Shown: positions 54,271 to 62,558 of the stretch, one piece after another
How the letters are laid out: each line of letters begins with the position of its first letter
Position numbering within the stretch: position 1 is the stretch's first letter
Assembly: GCA_947502975.1 (NCBI GenBank)
Contig: CANNBV010000008.1
Span: forward strand, 62,001 to 126,000
Direction: 5' to 3'
Length of the DNA: 64,000 nucleotides
Source: an uncultured Flavobacteriaceae bacterium
GTDB lineage: Bacteria; Bacteroidota; Bacteroidia; Flavobacteriales; Flavobacteriaceae
Program-made: the position numbers and the translations under genes
The notes under the pieces: generated by a model
The model's input: the letters and a program-made list of their open reading frames with translations, nothing else
Database searches by the model: none
What the model was told of the DNA's origin: nothing

Positions 54271-55223
54271 TATCTAAAAGCAATTGTTTTAAGTATATAA
54301 AACTGAGATTTAAGCGCTTCTGAAATCGTTATTTGTGGACTAGAGTATACATACTGTATTTTTAAATAATACTTACTAAAATCGCTTAAACGCTTAGCAA
54401 TTTTTTCTTCAAAACGTAAACCCGCATAAAATGCCCACAATGTTTTCTTTGCAATTGTTTTATAAAAAGTTTTGCCAACAGATATATTATAATCTTTAGC
54501 TAATTTTAAGCATTGATAACGATAATAAAATACATCGTATAGCTTTTGTTTAGTAATGTTTGTTTTTGAACTTATTTGGCTATCGTGCCCATCTCCACTT
54601 CTAATTGTTGCTAAAACTTTATCTAATATTTTTAATTCAGGCTTTAACGCCAGCATCCTAATATGAAACTCGTTATCTTGGTAACGCATAATACGTTCAT
54701 CAAAAAGTGGTTTTCCTTCTAAATAAATTCGCCTCCACATAAATCCACAGGTTTGGATTTCTATATGTTCCATAGCGTAATTATAAAATAGATTATTACC
54801 ATTATCATATTCAAACTTGCTATCTCTAAAATGTTTCAATTCATAATCTGCATAATTATTTCTGTGTATTACTGCATCTATCTTTTCAGTAAAAACTTTA
54901 ACTTTCTCATCTAAGAAAACAGGTGTCATAATATCATCACTATCAAACCAATTAACATATTCACCGCTAGCAATTGTAAAGCCATAGTTTCTACAACTAT
55001 TTGCTCCTTTAATTAAATGCTCTGGCCTTTTATAAAATTGAATTCTATTATCTTTCTTTGAATAGTTTAAAATGGTTTGTTCTGTATGGTCTGTACTTCC
55101 ATCGTCTACTAATAAACATTCCCAATTTTGATAGGTTTGATTTAAAATCGAATCTAAAGTAGCTTTTACAATAGTCTCTCTATTAAAAACGGGTATTATT
55201 ATAGATATTAAAGGTTTAGACAC
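54270..55223 (-). CDS. Glycosyltransferase family 2 (tandem pair, upstream copy)
   Basis: A 317-residue GT-A enzyme with L-I-S-I-I-I-P-V-F-N-R, V-D-D-G-S-T-D-H-T and W-F-D-S-D-D-I-M. It is a paralogue of the following gene. The start is GTG at 55223, because no ATG lies in frame near the first strand. C-terminal basic and aromatic residues may contact the membrane. It lies 1 base after the methyltransferase-like gene. Confidence 0.87.
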   Translation of the reverse strand: MSKPLISIIIPVFNRETIVKATLDSILNQTYQNWECLLVDDGSTDHTEQTILNYSKKDNRIQFYKRPEHLIKGANSCRNYGFTIASGEYVNWFDSDDIMTPVFLDEKVKVFTEKIDAVIHRNNYADYELKHFRDSKFEYDNGNNLFYNYAMEHIEIQTCGFMWRRIYLEGKPLFDERIMRYQDNEFHIRMLALKPELKILDKVLATIRSGDGHDSQISSKTNITKQKLYDVFYYRYQCLKLAKDYNISVGKTFYKTIAKKTLWAFYAGLRFEEKIAKRLSDFSKYYLKIQYVYSSPQITISEALKSQFYILKTIAFR

Positions 55224-55224
55224 T

Positions 55225-55947
55225 TTATAAAGACGTTACATACTTATATTGCTTGGTAGCAATTAAAAATACACTTTTATTACCGATATATGTTTTTGTA
55301 TAAATTTCTATTTTCTTAGAATTTAGTACTTCTATGACCTTATGAGCGGTTTGTTTTTCACCATCTCTGTGATAATCATCCATAATGATTATAAATTCAT
55401 TTGTACTCTGAAATGTTTTGGCAAGATTAACAATATCGTATCGAGAATAGTTGGAAGTACCAAAAGGGCCGTCTATAATATAAAGGTCATAAACTGTAGT
55501 AATTTTGTTTAATATCTCTAAATAGCCGTTAGTTTTATAACCTTCTACTTCGTTTTCTACAAGATCTAAAACTTGAATATTTACATTATCAGAAATTTTA
55601 AAGTTTTTTAAAAATTGATTCTTCCAATTAGCATCATGTTCTATTGTCTTTAGCGTGGTGTCCTTTAGATAATTATCTATAAACGTTGAAATAAACTTTG
55701 TGGATTCTCCTAAACCAAACTCAATTATTGCCTTGGGTTTGTAATCTGTTAGAATTCTATTTAGCACATAAAAAAAAGTGTAATTCCCAGCCCATCGGCC
55801 TATATTTAGGGGTAAAGTTTCGATCGATTTTTTTCCTCTTATACTGTCACGATATATTTGTGACCACTCTAATTCTTTTAGCTGTGAGTAGGATAACTTT
55901 TGAAGTTTAATCTGATCTCGTATTATTTTTTTAATTTTCTTTATCAT
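55225..55947 (-). CDS. Class I SAM-dependent methyltransferase-like protein
   Basis: A 240-residue alpha/beta protein. I-I-E-F-G-L-G-E-S-T-K-F-I is like motif I of class I methyltransferases, and Y-D-L-Y-I-I-D-G-P-F-G is like motif post-II/IV. A basic N-terminal helix precedes the fold. It may O-methylate a sugar of the glycan, or cap the chain as in some ABC-exported polymers. Neither the substrate nor activity can be shown here. It overlaps the upstream GT2 gene by 4 bases. Confidence 0.7.
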   Translation of the reverse strand: MIKKIKKIIRDQIKLQKLSYSQLKELEWSQIYRDSIRGKKSIETLPLNIGRWAGNYTFFYVLNRILTDYKPKAIIEFGLGESTKFISTFIDNYLKDTTLKTIEHDANWKNQFLKNFKISDNVNIQVLDLVENEVEGYKTNGYLEILNKITTVYDLYIIDGPFGTSNYSRYDIVNLAKTFQSTNEFIIIMDDYHRDGEKQTAHKVIEVLNSKKIEIYTKTYIGNKSVFLIATKQYKYVTSL

Positions 55948-56966
55948 TTACTATAAGAAATTAAAGACTTAAAGAACAATTTACTCTTTTCTAATAATGT
56001 AAAATTAGTAGCTGTTAGTCTAGATATTACTTTAAATTCCTTAATCATTTTTAAAGCATAACTTTTATTTGCTTTAAAATACTGGTTAATATTTATATTT
56101 TCTCTATTGTCTAAAAATATTTTTAATTCTTTTTGATTAAAGTAATTATTAGCGTTAGCATCTAAAACTTTAGTTTTAAAGTTTATTAAAGTTAGTAGTT
56201 CATTAAAATCTAAGCGATCTGTAAAAGAAAACTGTTTAATATAAGCTTGCTGCTCTTCATTTGAATATTTAAACCCGAGTTGAGCTAACATATTAAACCT
56301 AGACCTACTTGCGCTATGACGTTGTATTTCTTTACGTGTGATTGAGACTTGATTATCATGAACTCTATATTTAAATAATACTTCTTGTATATTATAAAGT
56401 TTACCTTTTTGAGATAGTCTTACCCATAAATCGTAATCTTCTGCTGGCTCATAAGACGTATCGTATCTTATTGTATATTTATCTAATATAGATTTTCTAA
56501 TCATAGAGGTTGGATGCCCTATACATGATTCTTTTAGCAATTCTGTTTTTATAGCTTCATGATGTTCTGGCGCTTTAATAATAGTTTCAGAATCTATAAT
56601 TTGAAATATTGATCCGCAAACGACTATGTCGCTATTACTTTCCAAAACTTCAACTTGTTTCTCAAAACGATTAGGTAAACTTATATCATCTCCATCCATA
56701 CGTGCTATATACTTCCCATTAGCAATGGTAAGCCCTTGATTTAAGCTATTCGTATATCCAGAGTTTTTAGATTTTATTATTAATTGAATACGTTCATCAT
56801 TAAAAGACTTTATGATGTTTACGGTTTTATCTGTACTACAATCGTCTATTATAATACATTCAAAATTGGTGTAAGTTTGATCTAAAACACTTTTTAGAGC
56901 ATCATAAACATAAGCTTCACAATTATATGTGGGAATTAAAACGGATATAAGTGGTGTAGTATTCAT
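55944..56966 (-). CDS. Glycosyltransferase family 2
   Basis: The protein has 340 residues from the ATG at 56966, one base after the GT11 stop; an earlier in-frame start would lie inside that gene. The GT-A domain shows I-S-V-L-I-P-T-Y-N-C, I-D-D-C-S-T-D-K-T and the metal site R-M-D-G-D-D-I-S. E-P-A-E-D-Y-D-L-W-V-R-L is the acidic catalytic-base motif. The C-terminal third is helical and basic. Donor unknown. Confidence 0.88.
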   Translation of the reverse strand: MNTTPLISVLIPTYNCEAYVYDALKSVLDQTYTNFECIIIDDCSTDKTVNIIKSFNDERIQLIIKSKNSGYTNSLNQGLTIANGKYIARMDGDDISLPNRFEKQVEVLESNSDIVVCGSIFQIIDSETIIKAPEHHEAIKTELLKESCIGHPTSMIRKSILDKYTIRYDTSYEPAEDYDLWVRLSQKGKLYNIQEVLFKYRVHDNQVSITRKEIQRHSASRSRFNMLAQLGFKYSNEEQQAYIKQFSFTDRLDFNELLTLINFKTKVLDANANNYFNQKELKIFLDNRENININQYFKANKSYALKMIKEFKVISRLTATNFTLLEKSKLFFKSLISYSK

Positions 56967-56967
56967 G

Positions 56968-57789
56968 CTATAATTTAATCCAAGAATTAGGAATAACATC
57001 GGTATAATCATACTTATCACCATTAAACCATTGTTGTGGAGCTATAACTATTTTATTAGTATTCTCATTTAACCATGATGCCCACCAACTAAAGCTGCTA
57101 TTTGCAATTATATTATGCTTACAGTGAGACATTAAAATTAAATCTTCATAAGCCGTTTTAGCATCATTGAAATCTACATAAATAGTATTATAATTGGTTT
57201 TAAAGTTTGATTTCACCCAATTCATATCATCAGAAAACAAATAATATGTTGGCTTGTCTATTTTACTCTCAATAAAATCCATAGCCTTTTTATAATAAGC
57301 TTCTTTCGAAGTATTATGTACCTCGTGTTCAATAAAATCTCCCCTTCTGATGTGAATTGAAACAGAGTTCTCTTGTGAAATATTATGTAAAAAAGATTGG
57401 GTTTTTGGCTTTAAAGGTGATACAATTTTAAAATCGTTTGTGATTATGCTTCGATATTTCTTAAAATATATTTCGGATTGAAAATAGCCATTTAAAAAAA
57501 GGTTTTTTGTAGCATTATCAAACAAAGCAGAATTATATCTAAATGAAGTTTCCTTGTAATATGAATTTAACCTGAGTTTATTAGTGATCTTTTTTATCCA
57601 TTTTGCAGGTTCATTATAAGCCGTAGCTTTTATATTAAAATGATTTAAGCCATAGCTATGCAATGTATATTTTTCAAACACTTTGGCATTAATGTACAAT
57701 TTTTGATTTCGTTCCAAAGCGATAGCCCTAGCAGTAGCATATTGAAACATTTGATTGCCTAAACCTCCAATTAAATTAACTACTACCAT
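56968..57789 (-). CDS. Glycosyltransferase family 11 (alpha-1,2-fucosyltransferase-like)
   Basis: The protein has 273 residues from the ATG at 57789, preferred over an upstream TTG. The GT11 landmarks are present: L-I-G-G-L-G-N-Q-M-F-Q-Y near the start, H146-I-R-R-G-D-F and S-S-F-S-W-W-A-S-W-L. The family uses GDP-fucose; WbgN of E. coli O55, a colitosyltransferase, also belongs to GT11. With GDP-colitose synthesis encoded nearby, this is the best candidate colitosyltransferase here. It overlaps the acyltransferase gene by 14 bases. Confidence 0.92.
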   Translation of the reverse strand: MVVVNLIGGLGNQMFQYATARAIALERNQKLYINAKVFEKYTLHSYGLNHFNIKATAYNEPAKWIKKITNKLRLNSYYKETSFRYNSALFDNATKNLFLNGYFQSEIYFKKYRSIITNDFKIVSPLKPKTQSFLHNISQENSVSIHIRRGDFIEHEVHNTSKEAYYKKAMDFIESKIDKPTYYLFSDDMNWVKSNFKTNYNTIYVDFNDAKTAYEDLILMSHCKHNIIANSSFSWWASWLNENTNKIVIAPQQWFNGDKYDYTDVIPNSWIKL

Positions 57790-58366
57790 AACTAATATCT
57801 GTTTCAAAATACCCAGTACTTTCTAAGTCTGCAATGATAGTTTTTGCCTTTTCTAAATCTTCTTGCCACCATCTAGATGCTTCTATGAGAGCTATTAAAT
57901 TCTCATTGAATCTCATTTTTATATGCTTTGCCGGTATACCCCCAACAATTTCGTAAGGTTTTACATTTTTATTCACAAAAGCATTTGCACCAATCACAGC
58001 ACCATTCCCAATTGTAACACCTCGTCTTACAACAACATTAGATCCAATCCATACATCATCCCCAATGATACAGTCTTTCTCTGTTAAAGTTTCAAATGGT
58101 CTCTTGTAGAAAAGGCTAGACGTAGAAACTCTTTTAATTTTATGTTCACCAATACCTATACTTACATTATTTGCTATCGAACAATACCTTCCAATCGTAG
58201 ATGAGGTAATGATACAATTAAATCCTATATATGTATGATCTCCTATAACATTATCTCCAGATAGTATAGAATTATGCATTATTTGAAAGTTCCTAACTTC
58301 GTTAGCAACTCTTGGCTTGCCAAAAAAGACATGCTTAATTTTTTTAACTATTCTTCTCATAATCAT
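57776..58366 (-). CDS. Hexapeptide-repeat acyltransferase (CatB/LbH type)
   Basis: A 196-residue left-handed beta-helix protein with hexapeptide repeats (I-G-D-H-T-Y-I-G, I-G-R-Y-C-S-I, I-G-D-D-V-W-I-G, I-G-N-G-A-V-I-G) and the end motif G-G-I-P-A-K-H-I-K-M-R-F. Such enzymes use acetyl-CoA to O- or N-acetylate sugars. It is related to the second hexapeptide protein at 61971 by its last 40 residues. It probably modifies a sugar of the glycan; the target is unknown. Confidence 0.9.
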   Translation of the reverse strand: MIMRRIVKKIKHVFFGKPRVANEVRNFQIMHNSILSGDNVIGDHTYIGFNCIITSSTIGRYCSIANNVSIGIGEHKIKRVSTSSLFYKRPFETLTEKDCIIGDDVWIGSNVVVRRGVTIGNGAVIGANAFVNKNVKPYEIVGGIPAKHIKMRFNENLIALIEASRWWQEDLEKAKTIIADLESTGYFETDISYGSS

Positions 58367-58373
58367 AGCTGAA

Positions 58374-59177
58374 TTAGACTTTATTTCTATAAAACACCTT
58401 ATAAATTAAACTGCAAATCTTATTAAAAAAATGATACTTCCTTAATTTAATAAAAAGCTTATATGTATAAGATGAGGCTAATCTCTTAAATTCAATTAAC
58501 TCTTTATAATCATCTAAAAATCCTTTAAAATTATCTTCTAAAACTTTGTCTGCTTCTCCAGGAATAGTTTTTGAAGAACTAATACCGTCTAAATAAAAAT
58601 TAACTAGCACATCATCCTGAGCTTTATAGGTGCAATCGTATTTAAAAAGTGCCAAAATAAAAAACTTCCAATCTGAGGCTACTTTTAAAGTCTCATCATA
58701 TAACCCGACTTCGTTGAATAAAGTTCTTTTTATAAATGTAGATGGTTGCGGTAATGTATTTGTGTGCATGAAATAAAAGCTCATTCTCTTAGGAGGGCTA
58801 ACTATTCGAGTTGAATTTTCTCCAATAAAATTAATCTTAAAAGAGACCAAATCTGTATTAAAAGTATAAGATACAGCATTTTTTAAAGCTTCATTGGAAT
58901 TAAATGTATCACCGCTATTTAAAAACAAAACATAATCACAAGTTGCTTTTAAAACGCCTTTATTCATAGCATTATATATGCCTTTGTCCTTTTCAGATAC
59001 CCAGTATGCAATTTTATCTTTATAATTTTCGATAACAGCTCTACTAGAATCCGTAGACCCTCCATCAATAACAATATGCTCAAAATTTGTATGGGTTTGG
59101 TTATAGATACTCTTAAGCGTTTTATCCAAACCCTCAGAATTATTATAATTAATCGTTATAATTGATACTTTATTCAA
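58374..59177 (-). CDS. Glycosyltransferase family 2 (WcaA-like)
   Basis: A 267-residue GT-A enzyme with V-S-I-I-T-I-N-Y-N-N, I-D-G-G-S-T-D-S-S, N-A-M-N-K-G and the site F-L-N-S-G-D-T-F, matching the colanic-acid type of GT2. The start is a TTG that overlaps the stop of the upstream GT10 gene by 4 bases, so coupling is likely. Donor unknown; galactose, glucose or a derivative are common for the subgroup. Confidence 0.87.
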   Translation of the reverse strand: MNKVSIITINYNNSEGLDKTLKSIYNQTHTNFEHIVIDGGSTDSSRAVIENYKDKIAYWVSEKDKGIYNAMNKGVLKATCDYVLFLNSGDTFNSNEALKNAVSYTFNTDLVSFKINFIGENSTRIVSPPKRMSFYFMHTNTLPQPSTFIKRTLFNEVGLYDETLKVASDWKFFILALFKYDCTYKAQDDVLVNFYLDGISSSKTIPGEADKVLEDNFKGFLDDYKELIEFKRLASSYTYKLFIKLRKYHFFNKICSLIYKVFYRNKV

Positions 59178-60133
59178 TTTCTTTTAAGGTTATATTGCTT
59201 AAGAAATTTTAATTTTCTTTTCACTTTATGCTTTAAAGATCTATCAACATTTAATTTAAGTGTGATTTCTTTTTTAGCATTATTAACATTGAGGTTATCT
59301 AATATTTTTGTTATCCAAGGAAAAAATTGATGTTGATTTAATGCATTCAATTTTTCTTTCTGTAGCGCCTCCTGCTGATCTTGATACACATCGTTTTTTA
59401 AAGCTTTCTCAATGATACACACTGCACCTTCAAAGTCATCAATATCTATCCTTATAAAACTTTTATTATCAACATACTCTTCTAAATTTGGGCACCCATA
59501 ATAAAATGGCAATGTTTGGGATAACATACAATCAAAAAACTTTTCTGTTACCCAATCTTTGCAGAAATCATTTTCTATCGCAATTGTGTATTGATAATTG
59601 GCTAAAACATCCCACTTATCATCAAAATCATTAATACCCCTACCATATAAATCTAGTTTATTACCAAAATGAGCTTTCAAATTATTAACAAATTCTAAAC
59701 GTTTTTGGTGTCCAACAGTAAATGATTTATTAGATGTTATAACTGAAATAAGTTTTGTTTTTTCTGGAGTTGACGAATGAATTAATTCATCATAAGCTTT
59801 ACCAACAAACCAAGGATTAGCATTATGGGTATATATTATATTTTTATGTTTTAATTCTGTTTGGACTGTTATTAATAATCCAAATTGTTTTAAAAAGGGT
59901 TTCGTAAAACGAGGACTAGTATTATAACATTCTCCAGGTATAAAAATTATATTTTCTCTTGCGCATTTTACAGTTTCGGGTTTTAAATTATAATCACAAT
60001 ACACTATCCAAAAGTCACACTCCTTTAATTTGTCATCTATAACAAACTTATAATCTCCCCATGTTTGAGAAAAATTTGGAGTTTGTCTAAACAAAGGCCA
60101 ATCAAAATTGTATGTCAATTTTACAATCTTCAT
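59174..60133 (-). CDS. Glycosyltransferase family 10 (fucosyltransferase-like)
   Basis: The protein has 319 residues from the ATG at 60133, preferred over a TTG that would overlap the preceding gene. The GT10 motif lies at about residues 182-213: Y-T-I-A-I-E-N-D, then D-W-V-T-E-K-F-F-D-C and P-F-Y-Y-G-C. The N-terminal half has I-P-G-E-C-Y-N-T-S. It is the second GT10 of the locus and shares little beyond the donor site with the first, so it probably forms a different linkage. A GDP-6-deoxy-sugar donor is expected. Confidence 0.88.
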   Translation of the reverse strand: MKIVKLTYNFDWPLFRQTPNFSQTWGDYKFVIDDKLKECDFWIVYCDYNLKPETVKCARENIIFIPGECYNTSPRFTKPFLKQFGLLITVQTELKHKNIIYTHNANPWFVGKAYDELIHSSTPEKTKLISVITSNKSFTVGHQKRLEFVNNLKAHFGNKLDLYGRGINDFDDKWDVLANYQYTIAIENDFCKDWVTEKFFDCMLSQTLPFYYGCPNLEEYVDNKSFIRIDIDDFEGAVCIIEKALKNDVYQDQQEALQKEKLNALNQHQFFPWITKILDNLNVNNAKKEITLKLNVDRSLKHKVKRKLKFLKQYNLKRN

Positions 60134-60140
60134 ATCTTCA

Positions 60141-61172
60141 TTAATAGTCAACAAAATTATTTGCTTGTTCTTTATTTAGTCCTTTGTACCGAAATATTGC
60201 TTTTTTTAAACTTTTTATAATAAATAGCTTTTTAAATATTTTTTCAGCGATATAGTAACCTATGATGTTTGGTTTAAGCGTTTTAAAGTTTTCAAAATCT
60301 TTAAATACCTTTTTTTCTGTCTTTAGTTTGTTAAATTCGTCATTCATCCACTCTTCATGTTTATTTCCGAGATGATATGCGAAATTATCGTAAGTGGCTA
60401 ACCTATATCCTCCTGCTTTAAATATAGGTTCATCTAAATATAAAAACTCACTATCGCCTCCTAATTTATAAGTACTATTTGTTTTTGGTGCTTTAACAAA
60501 TCCTTCTCTTTTATAAGTTCCAACAAAGTGTGAGCTCCCTACTACTGCCAAAAGCCCATTTTTAGCTTTAAGTGTAGCTATTACATCTTTATATTTTTCA
60601 TGTAAAAGTGTCCATCCAATACTTTGTACAAACCGAGTTAGGGCTTCAGGGGATTTTACTGGTCTAAAGGCTAATCTTTTGGAAAAAAAGTACTTCAACC
60701 AAATATTACTTGTTAACCTTAATTGTGTTCTAAACATAGGTGCTGGACTTACCATACCTGCTTTTGGAAAAGCTTCAAAAACCTTAATAATTTCTTTTTC
60801 CCAATCATTGAGAAATAATACATCTGCATCAGTAATTGTTATTAATCTCTCGTTTACAGTTCTTAATGCCTTTAAGATACTATTTAACTTACCAATTGCT
60901 TCGCTTTCTATAATTAACTCATCTATGTGACCTTCTTTACTTAGTTCTAACAATCTTTGGTTAACAGAAGCAGTACATCCATTAGATACTACCGATATTT
61001 TTAAAGGTGAAATGGCTGTTTTTTGAACAGAAAACAGACACATTTCGAATATTTTAAAAGCATCTTTATAATAACCATCTTCATTTGGTATATACAAAGG
61101 CATGATAATACGATGTGAACAAGGTTGTAATTGAAGTTTTTCATCTCTTACTATATTTCTACCTTCTCTCAT
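60141..61172 (-). CDS. Glycosyltransferase, GT2-like GT-A fold
   Basis: A 343-residue protein with a GT-A core from about residue 23: I-I-M-P-L-Y-I-P-N near the start, V-V-S-N-G-C-T and the metal site I-T-D-A-D-V-L-F-L. S-H-F-V-G-T-Y-K and L-G-G-D-S-E-F-L-Y follow as acceptor-side segments. About 20 extra residues precede the first strand, so a later start is possible. It overlaps the pyruvyltransferase gene by 4 bases (ATGA). Confidence 0.8.
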   Translation of the reverse strand: MREGRNIVRDEKLQLQPCSHRIIMPLYIPNEDGYYKDAFKIFEMCLFSVQKTAISPLKISVVSNGCTASVNQRLLELSKEGHIDELIIESEAIGKLNSILKALRTVNERLITITDADVLFLNDWEKEIIKVFEAFPKAGMVSPAPMFRTQLRLTSNIWLKYFFSKRLAFRPVKSPEALTRFVQSIGWTLLHEKYKDVIATLKAKNGLLAVVGSSHFVGTYKREGFVKAPKTNSTYKLGGDSEFLYLDEPIFKAGGYRLATYDNFAYHLGNKHEEWMNDEFNKLKTEKKVFKDFENFKTLKPNIIGYYIAEKIFKKLFIIKSLKKAIFRYKGLNKEQANNFVDY

Positions 61173-61981
61173 CTTTTAAAAGGACATGTTTGAATTAGTT
61201 CTTTTTGCCTTGTACACAGTGTAGTTTTGTTAGGTAATAGAATATTTTTATTAGTATCTATTAACGCTTTTAATGTTTCAAAAGATATATCTTTTGGTTC
61301 TACTGATATTTCTTTTGAAATAGTAATATCCATTGATTCAAAATAATCATAAAATTTTGTATTGTCGCCAGAAAGCTTATTCGAAAATTTAGTCCATAAG
61401 GCAGGAATATTGTACGCATGTGGCACTATAACGCCATGTAATGATGATGAAATAATTGAACTACACTCTAAAATTTCATTTGTTGTAACTTCAATACTAT
61501 TAGTCATTAAATCAATAACTTTTATATCATTATTATCTTCAACACTTTTTTTTACAATTTCATAATCGATATAATGTGGTATAATTCCAATTTTAAATTT
61601 CTTTTTTATTGGTTTATTATAATATTCTGGTAAAAGAATAGCAGGGTCTCCATAGACTTCTGGACATTGGTAGCCCAGTTCTAATATACGCTTTCTAGTT
61701 TTTGGACCTCTAACTGCCACAAAATTTGCATTTCTAATGTTTTCATTCTTCTTTATAATACCACTTCCCCAAACAATAGATTTATTTGAAGCTGCAGTTA
61801 TAATGCTCCCAATAGCTAAAATATTTTTAAAAAAGTATTTATGAAGCCCTACTAAAGGATGACTGATGGATATCACTCTCTTATTTGATATTTTCTCTAC
61901 CAAATATTTTGATAGTAAATCACCATAATTTTCTTTACCATCGTCTCTATTCTCCTGCCACCAATACAATCTAATCGCCAT
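61169..61981 (-). CDS. Polysaccharide pyruvyl transferase family protein
   Basis: A 270-residue GT-B-like protein of the pyruvyltransferase family (PF04230). N-Y-G-D-L-L-S-K-Y near the start, V-A-V-R-G-P-K-T-R, Y-G-D-P-A-I-L-L and I-S-S-S-L-H-G-V-I-V are characteristic. Such enzymes use PEP to form pyruvate ketals on sugars. It gives the glycan a negative charge if active. It overlaps the acyltransferase gene upstream by 11 bases. A glycosyltransferase role is a weak alternative. Confidence 0.88.
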   Translation of the reverse strand: MAIRLYWWQENRDDGKENYGDLLSKYLVEKISNKRVISISHPLVGLHKYFFKNILAIGSIITAASNKSIVWGSGIIKKNENIRNANFVAVRGPKTRKRILELGYQCPEVYGDPAILLPEYYNKPIKKKFKIGIIPHYIDYEIVKKSVEDNNDIKVIDLMTNSIEVTTNEILECSSIISSSLHGVIVPHAYNIPALWTKFSNKLSGDNTKFYDYFESMDITISKEISVEPKDISFETLKALIDTNKNILLPNKTTLCTRQKELIQTCPFKR

Positions 61982-62558
61982 CAGAAACTGTATTATTTTT
62001 AAAAAAAAATGCTTTATTCTCTTTTATTTGTGTTGTATTCCAGGTCCACCATTCAGACTTTAGCAGTTCTTGTATTTTATCATCATTAAAACGCATCTTA
62101 ATCTTTTTTGCGGGAACACCTCCTACTATAGTGTAAGGCGCAATTGATTTTGTTACTACACTACCAGCCCCTATAACACATCCGTGTCCTATATTTACAT
62201 TTGGTAAAATAATAACATTATCACCAATCCATACATCGCTTCCTATTTCAACAGAAACATCTTGTTTCTCTTTAATTTTGGGTGTGGTTTTAAAATGTGA
62301 TGTGTAAAAAGAATACTGCATACAAGTAAACTCTGTTGGATGATTGTTGAGAATAATTTTAACGTCCTTACCTATAGCACAATAAGACCCTATAGTAATT
62401 TTAGACCCTTTTCCTCTAATTTGAAAATTACCATTATGAAATGTATTTTTACCAGCATTTATATAATTATTATTGGTAATTAAAACTGGTGTTTTTTCAT
62501 CCAACAACCTATTTAATCGAGTTCTTAACCAATCTTTTAGTTTTCCTTTAATTCCCAT
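61971..62558 (-). CDS. Hexapeptide-repeat acyltransferase
   Basis: A 195-residue left-handed beta-helix protein with repeats such as I-G-S-Y-C-A-I-G-K-D-V, I-G-S-D-V-W-I-G-D-N-V and I-G-H-G-C-V-I-G-A-G, and the end G-G-V-P-A-K-K-I-K-M-R-F. It is an acetyl-CoA type sugar acyltransferase. The C-terminal codons contain a run of nine identical bases at 62001-62009. Its start overlaps the Wzt-like gene by 22 bases, the longest overlap in the locus. Confidence 0.9.
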   Translation of the reverse strand: MGIKGKLKDWLRTRLNRLLDEKTPVLITNNNYINAGKNTFHNGNFQIRGKGSKITIGSYCAIGKDVKIILNNHPTEFTCMQYSFYTSHFKTTPKIKEKQDVSVEIGSDVWIGDNVIILPNVNIGHGCVIGAGSVVTKSIAPYTIVGGVPAKKIKMRFNDDKIQELLKSEWWTWNTTQIKENKAFFFKNNTVSDGD

